Below are positions 18,259 to 30,800 of a DNA stretch of 64,000 nt, one piece after another. Each line of letters opens with the position of its first letter. Position 1 is the stretch's first letter. Both the position numbers and the translations under genes were made by a program. Under the pieces are notes generated by a model that made no database searches, was not told the origin of the DNA, and worked only from the letters and a program-made list of their open reading frames with translations. This stretch comes from Phaeotremella fagi (lineage: Eukaryota; Basidiomycota; Tremellomycetes; Tremellales; Phaeotremellaceae): NCBI GenBank assembly GCA_001599715.1, contig BCHU01000002.1, positions 124,001-188,000 on the forward strand, written 5' to 3'.

Positions 18259-21200
18259 ATGTCCCCAGTCGCAATGTCAACCTTCGTCTCACCTTTACCT
18301 CCTTCACCTCTTGTAGCTGAACTCACTCAACTCGCTCAAGCAGCTACCAACGTTGAAGCTAAATCCATAGCCGATACCATCGCTCTTTCACTCAAGAAAT
18401 CACCTAGATCATTAGACGCTTTATCTGAAGCTAAAATTTTCGATGTTGTCCTTTTATGGACCTCATCCAAATCAGCTTACGAAAGAGAATCAGCTGCAGT
18501 TCTTGTTGAAAGAATATGTCGTTCTTTAGGCACAGGTGTTGAAGGTGTTTTCCTTCCTCTCATCCCAGCACTTCTTACTCTTTCAATGGATAAAGGTCAA
18601 ACAGTTCGTTCAGCAGTCAACACAGCCATGAACGCTTTAATCAAAATCTGTCCAGCTGAAGGTGCAAGAATGGTTCTTGATGTCTTATGTAAAACTCTTG
18701 ATGAGGCTAAAGGTTGGAGATCCAAAGTTGCCGCTTTGAAGGCAATGGAGAATTTAGTTAAACCAGGTGCAGAAGAATGGATCGCCATCGAACTTGGTAC
18801 CGTCATCCCTCACGTCGAACACGCCATGCACGACACCAAAACCGAAGTTTCTTCAGCTGCTATCAAGGCCGCTACAACTCTCTGTGGTACACTTCCTAAC
18901 CCAGATGTTCTCAAACATATCGCTTTACTCGTTTCAGCCATGCAGTCACCAACAGCTGTTCCTGGTACCATCAAAGGTCTCTCGTCAACAACTTTTGTCG
19001 CTGAAGTCAACGCTCCAACTTTGGCTGTTTTGGTCCCCCTTCTCACCCGTGCTCTTAAAGAACGTTCAACCGATACTCAACGTATGACTTGTATCGTTAT
19101 CGGAAATTTGGTCAAACTCGTTAGAGATCCAACCGTAGCCGCAAGGTATCTTTCTGGTCTTGTTAGCGGTGTGGAAACTCTCGCTGCAGGTGCTGCTTTC
19201 CCCGAAATTCGTGCTTTCGCAACAACTGCTTTGGAAATTCTTCACGGCGCTGGTGCTTCAGCTACTGCTACCCCACCAGCAGTTCGTGATATCACCCTCT
19301 CAGTAACGGAAGCTTTCACAATCATGGTTCCTCATATTGATATTCCAGCACTTCCATCAAAACCATCTTTACCTCTTTCAGCTTCGATGCCAACCAACCC
19401 CGTTCTCGCTCACGCTCTCGAATACCAAGCCAACGTTGTCGCCGATTTAGTCGAACTCAGAAGATGGGACGAATCTATTTGGGAAGCTAAAGCACTTGGA
19501 AGTTTCATGAAATTGCTCATGGGTCCCGCTGGAGCTGAAGCTACCACTGCTATCCGTAAAGCTTTCATGGATATTGACAAGCAAAAATTCGCACCAGCCG
19601 TCGAAGACGATGGATCTGAAGGTCAACTTTTATGTGATATCCAGTTCTCCCTCGCCTACGGTGGTCTTCTCTTACTCAACCACACTAACCTCAAACTTCG
19701 TCGTGGTCGTCGTTACGGTGTTTGTGCAGCTAACGGTGCTGGTAAATCAACTTTACTCAAAGCTATCCGTGATGGAAAAGTCGAAGGTTTCCCTACTCAA
19801 GATGAGCTACGTACTCTTATGGTTGAACACGCTCTTCAAGGTGAAGACGCCTCTCAAGCTATCATCGATTTCATCGCGTCCGACCCTAAACTCGCTTCCA
19901 AAACTCGTGAAGAGGTTGCAGCAACTCTTTTGACCGTTGGTTTCTCTGCTGAAAAACAACAAGACGCTGTAGCATCCCTCTCTGGTGGTTGGAAAATGAA
20001 GTTGGAGTTGGCAAGAGCCATGTTGATCGGTGCTGATATCCTTCTACTCGATGAACCTACGAATCATTTGGATGTCCAAACTGTAGCTTGGTTAGAGAAT
20101 TATCTATGTTCGTTAACCGAGGTCACCATTTTGACCGTCTCCCATGACTCTGGTTTCCTCGATAACGTCTGTACCGATATCATCCATTACGAAAACAAGA
20201 AAATCGCTTATTACCCAGGAAATCTTTCTAAATTCGTTGAAAAAGTTCCATCGGCTAAATCTTATTACACACTTGCGGCTACATCTATCAGATTCACTTT
20301 CCCACCACCAGGTTCACTCATGGGTGTAAGAAGTAACACGAGAGCTATCATGAAGCTCAACAATGTCACTTTCGCTTATCCAGGTGCACCAAGACCTCAA
20401 TTGAAGAATGTTTCTTGTGCCTTGACGCTTTCTTCCAGAGTTGGTATCTTGGGTCCTAACGGTGCTGGAAAGAGTACACTTATCAAGTTGCTTACTGGTG
20501 AAACCGTTCCTCAAGAGGGTACCGTGCATAAACATCCAGCTTTGAGAGTTGGTTACGTCGCCCAACACGCTTTCCATCATATCAATCATCATTTAACCAA
20601 AACCGCTGTTCAATATATGTAAGTTGGGTTTAATCATTTTTGATGAATTGTTTCTGACAATGTTTTTAGTCAATGGCGTTACCAAGATGGTCATGATCGT
20701 GAACTTTTGGAGAAAGCTACTCGTGTTCTTACAGATGAAGATCGTGCTATGATGGAGATTCCTATTGAGGGAAAGAACGGTGAACTCAGGAAAATCGAGT
20801 TCGTCTTGGGTAGACAGAAGCTGAAGAAATCTTTCCAATACGAAATTAAATTCAAAGGTTTAGACCACAGAGTCAGTTGTTTCTAATACCTCATTTTGAT
20901 CCATAACTAATACACTCAATAGCATAACGCATGGTTACCAAGAGAAATGTTGCTCGAAAAAGGTTTCGCTAAATTACTTGGTCAATTCGATGACATGGAA
21001 TCATCTCGTGAAGGTGCCGGTCAACGTGATACTTCTGCCGCAGCTGTTCGAGAAGTTTTAGAGGCTGTTGGATTGGACGGTGATATCGCTCAATACAACG
21101 AGATGCAAGGTTTGAGTGGTGGTCAAAAAGTTAAAGTCGTTATTGCTGCTGCTATGTTCAACAGGTATGTTTAGTTTCTTTGTTTACGTAAATTATGTTG

Positions 21201-21872
21201 ACAATCTAATCAGACCCCAATGTCTCTTCCTCGATGAACCTACGAATTTCTTGGATCGTGAAGCTCTAGGGTGGGTCAATTATATCTAGCATTCTATCTC
21301 AAACTAATACAAATCTCACAGTGGTCTCGCCGTAGCAATCAAAGAATGGGGAGGAGCCGTCTGTATCATCTCCCATTCCACCGAATTCGTCACTGCGTTA
21401 TGTCCAGAAATCTGGAACGTCGATAACGGAGTTTTAACTCATAAAGGAAAAGTCGCTTTGGTCGAGGACGCCTTTGATGAATCTAGAACTACATCCAGAA
21501 CGAATTCTAAAGCAGGTACACCAAGAACTGGTAACGGGACACCTGTACCTGGAAGTAGCGTCGCTAGTGCAGCCACTTCAGCTGCTACTTCGGCTGCTAA
21601 CACGGATGTCGAACAGGATCTTGCTAAATTAGTTTTGAAGAAGAAGAAGAAGGTGCGTAGTGTTTCAAAAAGGATAAGGGGTGGTTTTACTGATATGTTT
21701 TTACTTTTAGTTGACACGTAACGAAATTAAAGCTCAAGAGGAGAGACGTAGATTGAGGAAGAACAAATGGTTGAGTTATGGTGGTATGTCGTTTTTCACT
21801 TTTTTAATCAGATTCATTACTGATGTTTGATTCGCTACAGGTGAAAGAGAACCTGATACGGATGATGAATAG
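18259..21872 (+). CDS. YEF3: Translation elongation factor 3 (ABC-F ATPase)
   Basis: Fungal-specific ribosome-bound ATPase that helps release E-site tRNA during elongation. N-terminal HEAT repeats cover about residues 1-400 (VRSAVNTAMNALIKICPAEG, ALKAMENLVKPGAEEWIAIE). First ABC domain: Walker A GANGAGKSTLLK, signature LSGGWKMKLELARAM, Walker B ILLLDEPTNHLD. Second: GPNGAGKSTLIKLLTGE, chromodomain-like insert with RKIEFVLGRQKLKKSFQYE, signature LSGGQKVKVVIAAAM and CLFLDEPTNFLDREALGGL. The tail LTRNEIKAQEERRRLRKNKW and EREPDTDDE is the classic EF3 C-terminus, ribosome-binding by family knowledge. A first exon of 2.36 kb is followed by about six short introns. Two in-frame ATGs, 18259 and 18274; the second (MSTFVSPLPP) is also plausible. 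Confidence 0.97.
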
Positions 21873-23816
21873 ATATAGATATACAGCACATGTTTTAGAT
21901 GTAAAAATGGATGTATAATTAGAATCTGGTCTTATATTTATGATCATCATTATCATTTCCTTTTTTTCTTTTGTCTTTTTCCTATAGATTTCTTCTCATT
22001 TATACCCAACAAATAGATGGTTGATATTTTTTACGTTTATACAGTATTTTATCGCTTAATGGATCTCATTCTTGTTCTCGAGGTATCGTCGTACGATGCA
22101 TTTTCTGGCTCCGAGTTGGAGAGATTTGATTGGAAAGATCTTGGAGGTTCGAGCTTAAGCCCGAGTTCCGCTTATTTGTATTCCTGTTTGGTATTTATAG
22201 ATAGACTAAGTTGTCAACACCAGGGTCCAAAGTGAGTTGAAACACCAATGGCTCCGCCACAACCGCCACCATCAAATCATGAAACGTTAGAAGTTGAATT
22301 CGCTTTCATCATCTAGTCAAGCATCAGGATCACACACAACAAGGCTTACGTTTGACCTACTTCGTACTTCAACGATCTCCTCCGAAGTTAGCTGATTGTA
22401 CCTGGTTAGTTGGAATAGGAGATATTCTTCTCGCAATGATCTCTCTTGCTTCTCCCCTTTCTTATGAAGGGGAAGGTTAAGTATGTATTGAATGATGGTA
22501 CAAGAGATCAAAAACTTCTTTCCAATCATCATCTAAATTAGTTCATTTCGATCGTTTCTTGCTATTACTACATTTTTTCATTAAAGTGATCATCCATCAA
22601 GTGCACGTAGGTTTCGTAACTCGTAATCGGTTCCAATTCCAGTTCAAGATATCGATCATATCTGATAAAACTTGTCTACTCCAATTCAGTCTTTCGTATA
22701 TTCCTCGACTTTGTCTATAGTTCAGCTTACAACATTATCGACCTAATATCTCGCAGTCCATCCTATACCTAGTCCGTCTTTATCGGTGAGTTTATTTTTC
22801 GGGGGTGTAGAGACTGTGCTTTCTCTGTCTTATCACTGTTAAAACTTAAACGAGTTGGGTGGTGATGTGGAGGTGGCGCCTTTGTTGTTGTGTTTGATTT
22901 GATCTTGATGTGCTTTTTTGATGGTGACGGTGATTGATAGCATACACGTTGATGGTTACTGAACTTTAGTTTGAGACCTCCTTTAGGGGGGTTAAGCAGT
23001 GACAGAACAAGACAGGCATCAGAAGAGAACACTCACTGGTTGTCGGTGCTTCGGTGTCATTTTTTATTTGTAATTGGATTAGATTGGATTTGGAACTGTT
23101 CGCTTCTGATTATCGTGACAGGAGAGAGAACAGGAAGAGGAAGAGGGAGAGATAAAAGCTATTTTTTATATATCTCATTACTTTCTTTATCCATTCTCAT
23201 CTTTTACCTTTTATCTTCATCTTGACTCTGTCGTTTATCATGCTTAACTGATCTTCTCAGTGAAACGTAAATTCATCAACATCTTACACCTTGTATCTGA
23301 TACACCACACGGATCAAATAATTGTAGTAACCACCTTTACCTCCTTCTCCCCTCCTTGCTACCATCAATCAATCAATTCATCATCAATCAATCAATATCA
23401 CTATCCTTCATCCTTCTCGTCTTCTCATTCCCAATCTTTTGGTCTCAAAGTTTTCTCTTACATCAATCATATCATTTAACTTCATCATCATCAGCATCAA
23501 TGATTCAGTCGTATTGATCATCCAGTTTCATTTTTTCTTTTCGTTGAATTGTCGGTAACGACGGTCAGTGCTCCAATTCTATCCTCCATCCTCCTATTTG
23601 TCACTTCCTTTCTCATTCACTTCTATCCCTTTGACGTTGATATGCTTTATGATCAAGTGGTAAACGCCCTTGATGGTGATCAACTCAACCTCATTATTGA
23701 CATCCAAGAACCCTCATCGTCGTTACCATTTCTCACCAGTCCCTTTCCCAATCTCAACCACATAACCCAACTGACCCAATGACAGATAAAACCCAGCCAA
23801 ACCTCGAACCAAGTCA
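21873..23816. other. Long intergenic/leader region, 1.9 kb
   Basis: Between EF3 and the GATA factor. The last part (from about 23,150) is pyrimidine-rich and likely the transcribed leader of the GATA gene. It has several upstream ATGs, among them a 5-codon frame at 23500-23517 and a 46-codon frame at 23642-23782. Small frames near 22249-22319 (plus) and 22317-22532 (minus) have no convincing coding signal. Confidence 0.5.
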
Positions 23817-26022
23817 ATGCAAAAAGAACTCAACCAAATCTCACCACAACCATTACCTAAAGAATTCTCTAACTCAACGACATTCCCCAAAACACCACCT
23901 CGAACACCCCAACGAAATTTCACTCCAGATTCATTGGATTTCGAATCGTACCATCAAAGACCGGAACTTTCTCCTTTAGATTATCATCGTTTGTTCTCTA
24001 CGATGGCTCCTATTAGAGCTGGACCTGGGCTTGGACTTGGGTTAGGTCATCCTACCTCCAACCCCAACTCTAACTCTTTTGCGGGGAATGGTGATTATCA
24101 AAATGGTGTTTCGCAAGAGTGAGTCTCGGTCATAGAATTCCGAGATGGAAGCTTACTTTTAGACGAACTACTGCTTCACCTATCGAGGGAAGCTCTGAAC
24201 CGCAACAACAGCAACATCATCACCTCCATCTCCATCAACTCCCTCATCAACCTTCTCAATATCCTCATCATTCCCAACCCCAAAATCTATGGAATAAACC
24301 TTTGATCAGTGCTCAACCCTCAGGTCATTGGGGATACCAACAACCAGACGGTCACGAACGAACCCGAACCTTCTTCATCCGGTACCTCAACAGGCTAGTA
24401 TGCTACCCCCGATCAACATTGGACCTAGATACGCTCAACCTCCATTTTTTAATCAGAAATTACCAGGTTTGCAATATCACTACCATCAAACGCATGGTCA
24501 ACCGAATAATCTATATTCACCACCTGCAACCGGTCAAAGTCAAGGACCATGGAGTTCGTATCAACATTCACCAACCTATCCGATGTCGTATCAACCCCAA
24601 TATCCTATTGGTACACCTAACAGTAACATTGAATCTCATTCACCACATACACCAGGTTCAGGTACTATCCAACCTCATCTTGCGTTCTCGTGGAACCCTG
24701 ATAACGGAAGATCCAGTCGTGGTGGTACGATTTCTGGTGCTTTACTAGCAGGGGAGCATAATATTGATAGATTGGAGGAAAGAAGAGGTTCAACGACTAG
24801 TTCTATCCCTGATCAAGATATCGATCAAGCCAGTCAACAAAGTCAGACCCATAGTCAAAATCAGCCACAATCACAGGATTCACATTCTCAGAATCAAGAA
24901 CCGAATTGGAATACACCTTTGGTTTCACCTTCACTCTCTGATCAACCTAGTGAATACACTGATAACCCTCATGTGATCCCTTCCGTTCAAGAACCCATCG
25001 TTTATAAGGAAGGTCAAACTTATTTCACGTCTGATGCTGAGGTTAAACAAACTGAATCGGTAAGTTGTCGATGAGGTTTCATACGATGGTTGTGTTAATG
25101 AGTTTATGATAGATTCGTCGTCAATGTTATAATTGTGCTAGTAGACAACCTCCGAGTTGGAGAAAAAGTGTTTTATTCCTTGGGAAGATCGTGAGTGATA
25201 ACTACGATTTTGACAGTGTTCAAATACTGATATAACAAAACAGCTTTGTAACAGTACGTCAGCTGTGAACAGATATACAGTATATTTACTTCAACTGACT
25301 CCTCTGCAGAATGCGGTATATTCGAACGTACCCATTCAAAGCCACGACCTCATCAAAATGATGATCAAAAACTTCGAAAGGGACATTCAAGACCTTATCC
25401 CCGACCTGCACCATTACTCCAAATGATGAGTGACGACGGTAGTGATTTAGGTAGTCAACCCCAAAGTCCATGTGAGTTCAAATCGCATCTTTTGCTACCG
25501 TATACTCAATCAATTTCAGATTCTACCGGACCAAAATCAACATCTCTACCACTAACATCACCGATGTATCCATACCAACCAACCCCGTCTTCTGCCAGTA
25601 GTCACCATCCCTCTTCTCCTTTAACCATCAAATCCGAACCCGAAATCGATCCGTCATTGGAGACCTTCCAAACACCTTCAAGGAGAGTACATCCAATGAC
25701 CTACCCTTATCAATACACTTCAATGTCTTATCGTGGAACTTCAGGTCCAGTTCCTAATGGTAACGGCAACGGAAACGGGAACGGTAGACCTTCAAGTCCG
25801 TATGCGATGGCATACAATAATCGGAGAGTCTATTCTACACCGATGAGGATTAGTGTTACTAGTCCTGTCGGAAGGGAGTTTGGACATCAGATCGGTAATG
25901 GTAATGGACATGGTGGTGGGGCTGAGGCTGAGGACGAAGATGAACGTGATGGTGAAGGTGAGGACGAGGATGAGGGTGATGATGAGGACGAAGGGAAAGA
26001 ATGGAAAGGAAGACGAGCATAG
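23817..26022 (+). CDS. GATA-type zinc-finger transcription factor
   Basis: DNA-binding regulator. One GATA finger is assembled across three exons: CYNCASRQPPSWRKS, then FLGKI|LCN|KCGIFERTHSKPRP. The loop between cysteine pairs is 19 residues, the variant seen in basidiomycete relatives of the Cryptococcus virulence regulator family (family knowledge; ortholog not assigned). Exon junctions at GATC|GTGAGT and AACA|GTACGT restore LCNKCG exactly. The N-terminal part is Q/P/H/S-rich and disordered; the C-terminal tail is acidic (EDEDERDGEGEDEDEGDDE). First usable ATG after a stop is 23817 (MQKELNQISPQPLPKEF); ATG 24003 is an alternative. Between 24119 and about 24370 the reading frame changes, so one or two introns there are uncertain. 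A 48-bp in-frame intron is likely at about 25471. Confidence 0.85.
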
Positions 26023-26546
26023 GTTTGTCCATTGTTTTCACGAATGTGGCTCCCAATCGAGGTTTATTCAACGGATTAAATTAGGACAAAAAAGATCTCA
26101 TTCTTCAATAATTGTCTTCTCTTCCCTTTCTGTCCAGGTAGATTTCTTTCTTGGAAAAGAACGTAATAATTTCATCCTCCATTCTCATTATCATCAAAAA
26201 CCCAAAAAAAAGACGTCTATACTGTATATAAAATAGATTGTACCATCTTTCTTTTGATCTCATTATATTACCTTTCCATTTAAAAGTTTCTGTAATCATC
26301 TTGTGCATAGATACCAGACGTCCTCTCAATAAATCTTTCATCATCTGTCTATATCCAAAAATCTCATTTTTTGATTTCCTGTAGATATCGTAAATGAAGG
26401 GATGACATCGCCAAATCAATCTCAAAAAAGAACTCCAAATTTTCTTGCATAAGAGATATAATAAAAAAATATGTAAAAAAGTCTCTGGTTTCGAGGTCTG
26501 TCTGTCCATTCCGATCCCAAAGGTTCTCTATGATCAAGCACTAACC
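26023..26546. other. Convergent intergenic, 524 bp
   Basis: 3' flanks of the GATA gene and of the minus-strand Sec14 gene. AT-rich; no coding frame accepted. Confidence 0.5.
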
Positions 26547-27998
26547 CTAGGCAGCGGTAGCGGTAGTAGCAGCGTTCCAAGGACCAGCGTTACTCAAACC
26601 ACAACCACCAGGACATTGACAACTTCCCCCCAAATCAGTTGGTAAGTTAGCAGGATCGATGTAAGATTGTAATTCCGTTTTGTAGCCTTTACCGAGAATG
26701 TGGATTTTACGGACTGTCGCTTCGTCTAACCATGGTTTGATTAATGACCACACTGTTGAGAAGAGGTATGGTGCCTGTTGATGGGTGCTTAGATTAGTGG
26801 GTCTGGGTAGAAAAGGGGGGAGGGGGAGGGGAACTTACATTGATGATGAACATGTTACCCATGGTTTCGGGCTTTTGGGGGTTAGTAGATGATTTGCGGG
26901 ATTTGAGGAATTGCTTACGTCTAAACGAGGGTTAGTTTGGATAGATGTATCGGGGTTGTGATGTTCATGACTTACAGTTGTTTTGTCCAATTGAACTAGC
27001 AGCAGAAACATAATCTTTAACTAAAACCAAATCGTTAGTTCCCACAAACGAAATCTCTCTGCCAAGCGAAAAAGAAACTAACCCTTGTAGAAAGCACTGA
27101 TTCCAGCGTTATGTAAATCCAAAATAGTACAACTCGTCTCTACCAATTCACCTTTAACGGCAGAACAAGCTTTCAATCTTGGACCCAAGAAATTTTCGTA
27201 TTCACTGACGAGATGTTTGAGTTGTCTGTCTTGGGACGTGATGGCGTATAACTTTGTGATGTCGAGTTTACCTAGTTGTTCGATGTAGATTGGTCGACCT
27301 TCTCTATCGGTTTTATGGTAGAATTGGGGATAGTATTTGTTGACTTCACTTTGTTCTGGGTAGTCGAAGCCGTTGCTGTGTTGCCCCAACGGGGGAGGGT
27401 TAGCTTTGAAGGTTAAAGGATGGCTGGGGGATGGAGGTGGTTGGGACGTCTTTATGGTAGGGATGTCTTATCAGAACGTCTGGAACATAAGAGAGAGAGT
27501 AGATAAATCCAATTTCTCCAGATCACAGAGCAAAACCCAATCAAACGTGCACAACGCACACGACCCATCCAAACCCCTCAAAGCAAAAGAAAAAAAGACC
27601 TACGCAGCAAGTTCATCAGCGCCAAACTCAGTTCTCCATTTCTCATTAGCGATCCACATGATTTTAGCTTTAGCAACGTCGAATTTTCTTGCACGTAAAA
27701 AACGTAAAAGAGTTTGATCGTCGTATCGATCGTAATGAAGTTTCTCTGCTTGCGACGCGGTGTCTGATGGGATTAAACCTTCGGTGGTGAGTTCTTGACG
27801 GAATTGAGCGAGGGCGGCTTCTTGGGTTGCATCGCTGGTTGGGATGGTCAGTTTTTTGGTTTGATGGATGGGTAGATGGATGGGTTGGGTTGATACTTAC
27901 AGATGACCTGGATGACCTGAAAGGATATCTTTTGGTGCGGTCTGGGTTGGGGTTGGTTAGTTGGGATGATAAGTTGACGTGTGAGTACTTACTGCCAT
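26547..27998 (-). CDS. SEC14: Sec14-type phosphatidylinositol/phosphatidylcholine transfer protein
   Basis: Lipid-exchange protein that coordinates phosphoinositide and PC metabolism at the Golgi (family knowledge). ATG 27998 gives only MA before the first intron; next exons read TAPKDILSGHPGHLDATQEA, then CRAL-TRIO N domain with LLRFLRARKFDVAKAKIMW. The lipid-binding CRAL-TRIO domain follows: YPQFYHKTDREGRPIYIEQL, LDITKLYAITSQDRQLKHLV, SCTILDLHNAGISAFYKG, and late MWSLIKPWLDEATVRKIHIL then LPTDLGGSCQCPGGC, matching the usual LP.xYGG/LGG element near the domain end. About seven introns. Length near 300 residues, as in Sec14. It shares a 390-bp promoter with the divergent penta-EF-hand gene. 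Confidence 0.93.
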
Positions 27999-28111
27999 TG
28001 TGTATTATATGTAGTGAGCTATGTTGTATCTAGGTAATAGAAGTAGAAGTAGCAGTAGATAGAAATGGGTAGATGTTAACAGTAGCAGTTTAAATGGGTG
28101 AGACACCTACC

Positions 28112-28226
28112 TGACGTCAGATCTAAACGCGGGGATTGAATAAGGAGCTAAGTAAGTAAGTAATTTACTAATGGTATTAGTAAATGTCATTAGTAATTGA
28201 AGTGGACAGTATTAGTAAATTACTAA
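28112..28226. promoter_or_regulatory. Divergent promoter with one CRE and five Yap1-type heptamers
   Basis: TGACGTCA at 28112-28119, then TTACTAA or its complement TTAGTAA at 28165, 28177, 28190, 28212 and 28220. TTACTAA is the known Yap1/AP-1-type response element in yeasts. The sites form partial palindromes with each other. They lie between Sec14 (minus) and the penta-EF-hand gene (plus). Confidence 0.55.
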
Positions 28227-28387
28227 TGAATTGAATTGTGGCGGGTTGTTTACTTAGTTACTGCGTTGCTGTGTACCTGTATGCACTGACACTGACACTG
28301 TCACTGTTACCGTCACTGCACTGTGATACCTTCCTTACCTCTACACTCCTTTCACACAATCCAATCTCCCTTCCCCTTTCCCCCCCC

Positions 28388-29996
28388 ATGGCATATCTAG
28401 GTCGTCCTTCAGAAGGTGATTCACCATTCGCAATAGGTGACAGAGCTCGTAGAGACACTTCAGCACCTACTTTACCAACTCAAAAGAATCCAACTCCACG
28501 ACGTAACTCTCCTAATCCAGGTGGTAGTGGTGGTGTACCAGTCGGTGGAATCATGGCAACTCCAAGTCCTTATGGTAGCGTTAGTGACGAGGCTAGACGT
28601 AGATATGAAGAGAGGTATGCTAAGAAGACTGCTGATGCCGCTGCGGCGGCGGCTGCTGCTGCTGGTGGGAGCGGAAGTGCTCCACCTCCTCAACAACCAC
28701 CAGGTGGTTATCAACAACATCCACCACCCCAACAACAATATAACCAACAACAACCACCCCCACCACAGCAATACCAACCTAATCAACTTCCACCAAGACA
28801 ACAATTCACTTCACCCCCACCTCCACCCCAACAACAACAACCATACGATAATCGACCTCTACCCCAACAGAACAATTCGTATCAATCTTATCCACCACAA
28901 CAGCAACAGAGTTATGGAGGTCGACCGGGTAGTTTACCACATCCACCTAGTGGATATACGTCCCCTCCACCTCAACATCAACAACAGCAACCACCACCTA
29001 TGCAACAAAGATATAGTAATCCTCATCCTCAACAACAACAATGGAATCAACCACAAAATCAACCTCCTCAAAATCAGAATCCTCCTTGGCAGCAGCAGCA
29101 ACAGCAACATAATCCACCACCTCCCCCACAACCCCAGCCGTCAGCTGAGGAACAAGAACTTCGATCTTTGTAAGTGTAACTCAATCATTTTGATCCCCGC
29201 CGCTGAACGAGAATGGGTTTTGGTTTTAGATTCTCTCAGTTCGATACTACCCGTTCAGGTCAATTGAATTCTTATGATCTGCAACGTTTGTTGGTCAAAG
29301 ATGCTACTATGGAAGCTAGGGAGGATTGTGTCAAGATGGTAAGTGAGAGGTTTGTTGTTCAAGACTTGGATGTGTGCTGATTGATTTGATTTACTCTAGT
29401 TAATGAGTGAGTTGTGTCAGGAATAAGCTCTTCGTTATCAACTCTAACTCTCTATAGACATATTCGACACAGATCGCAGTGGAAGTATCAATTTCGTCGA
29501 ATTCGAAGGTTTATACAGATACATCAAGGTAAACACTAACCCCTCCAAAACATATATCTATAAACTGACAAAACAACAACCAGGATTGGCACGGTATATT
29601 CCTAAGATTCGACAGAGACAATTCCGGAACGATAGACAGGAAAGAACTCCATCAAGCGTTATTAGGATTCGGATTCTCGTTACCCTCTGAAATGGTTCGT
29701 AAACTTGAGAAAAGATTCGCGCCACCCCCGAAATCAGGTGGTCATCGTGAGAAAGGAATCAGTTTCGATAGATTCTTGATGGCTTGCGTTACTGTTAAAC
29801 ATTTCACTGAAGCTTTTAGACGGTATGTTTTGAGTTTGGGGGTTGGGACTGATTTAGGTTTTAGGGCCGATACGAGACAGGAAGGTACTTTGACTTTGGA
29901 TTATAATCAATTCGTAAGTGCTTTCTGGTTTTAATGTTCGTGACTGAAATTGAAAATTTTATACAGATGGAAATGGTACTTGATGCACCCAGTTGA
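28388..29996 (+). CDS. PEF1: Penta-EF-hand calcium-binding protein (ALG-2/peflin type)
   Basis: Calcium sensor related to yeast Pef1 and animal ALG-2, with roles in budding, membrane repair and ESCRT contacts (family knowledge). ATG 28388 (MAYLGRPSEG) begins a 260-residue disordered N-terminus with an alanine run and many PQ repeats; it is longer than in most relatives. The EF-hand part follows: FSQFDTTRSGQLNSYDLQRL, IFDTDRSGSINFVEFEGLY, RFDRDNSGTIDRKELHQALL, a fourth with ISFDRFLMACVTVKHFTEAF, and a fifth degenerate hand near TLTLDYNQFMEMVLDAPS. Hands 2 and 3 keep the acidic ligands. The splice TTAATGA|GTGAGT joins LMN to IFDTD. Five introns; stop TGA 29994. Confidence 0.94.
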
Positions 29997-30800
29997 TGTA
30001 TTCGTGATGGACGTTTTGAATTGTGTGTATAAAGGAGGTTCGGTTCGAATTAAGAAATTTATTTGGTGTGGAATAAGGAAATTTAGTAGATGATGCGTTG
30101 AACTGCTCTAGGTCTTTGTGATTCTTATTCTTGTCTCTCTATTCTGATTCTTCTTATATATTGGGATATGGTTATGTTAATTAGTTTGATGATGTAAATA
30201 AGATACCGTTACTCTGTTATTCTCGACTACCATTACATTTAAAAGGAACGATCAGATCAACAAACAGCCAGTCGATTCAGCTTAAACGTGTACGTGTACT
30301 GTAACTAACACCATCAATAAACACTAGACGCACAGACCTCTAACCCCAAAATCGAATTCGTGTTTATTCACTCTAATTTGAGAAGTTAAACGTTCGAGGT
30401 CTAGGGAGTCATCGGATGCCATATATTCACGGTATAATACTTAGAACAGCTTAAGCTACTACGAAACCATTCATGCACAACAGAGTGTGATGAGGTTATA
30501 GTTGGAAGGCTATGCTGTGGATGAAATTAATCTGTGTCATGCTGAAACGAAAGGAATATCGGTTACTAGCAGATTGATTGCAATTTGGCAGCAACGAAAC
30601 GAGCAACCATCACTGATGAGCATCAATCAATTCAATCTAATTCATTTAATCAATCAAATGCAGCATGTGTATAACACACCTTAGTAATCACCCACACTCA
30701 CATCCGTCTTCTGATCTTCTCGACTTCTTATAATACACTATATATTTTTAACATGCCCATTTCATTTTCTTGATATACCCAAACAATCAAGTAATTCAAA
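29997..30800. other. Intergenic, 804 bp
   Basis: 3' flank of the penta-EF-hand gene and promoter of the forkhead gene. A TATA-like ATATATTT occurs near 30743. Nothing else supported. Confidence 0.5.

Noticed and set aside
22317..22532. Minus-strand 71-codon frame between EF3 and the GATA gene
   Set aside because: No homology recognised, no flanking exon signals, and an overlapping plus frame is equally good.
28437..29267. 276-codon frame overlapping the penta-EF-hand gene
   Set aside because: Shadow of CAA-rich coding sequence in another frame; the EF-hand frame continues correctly through splicing.
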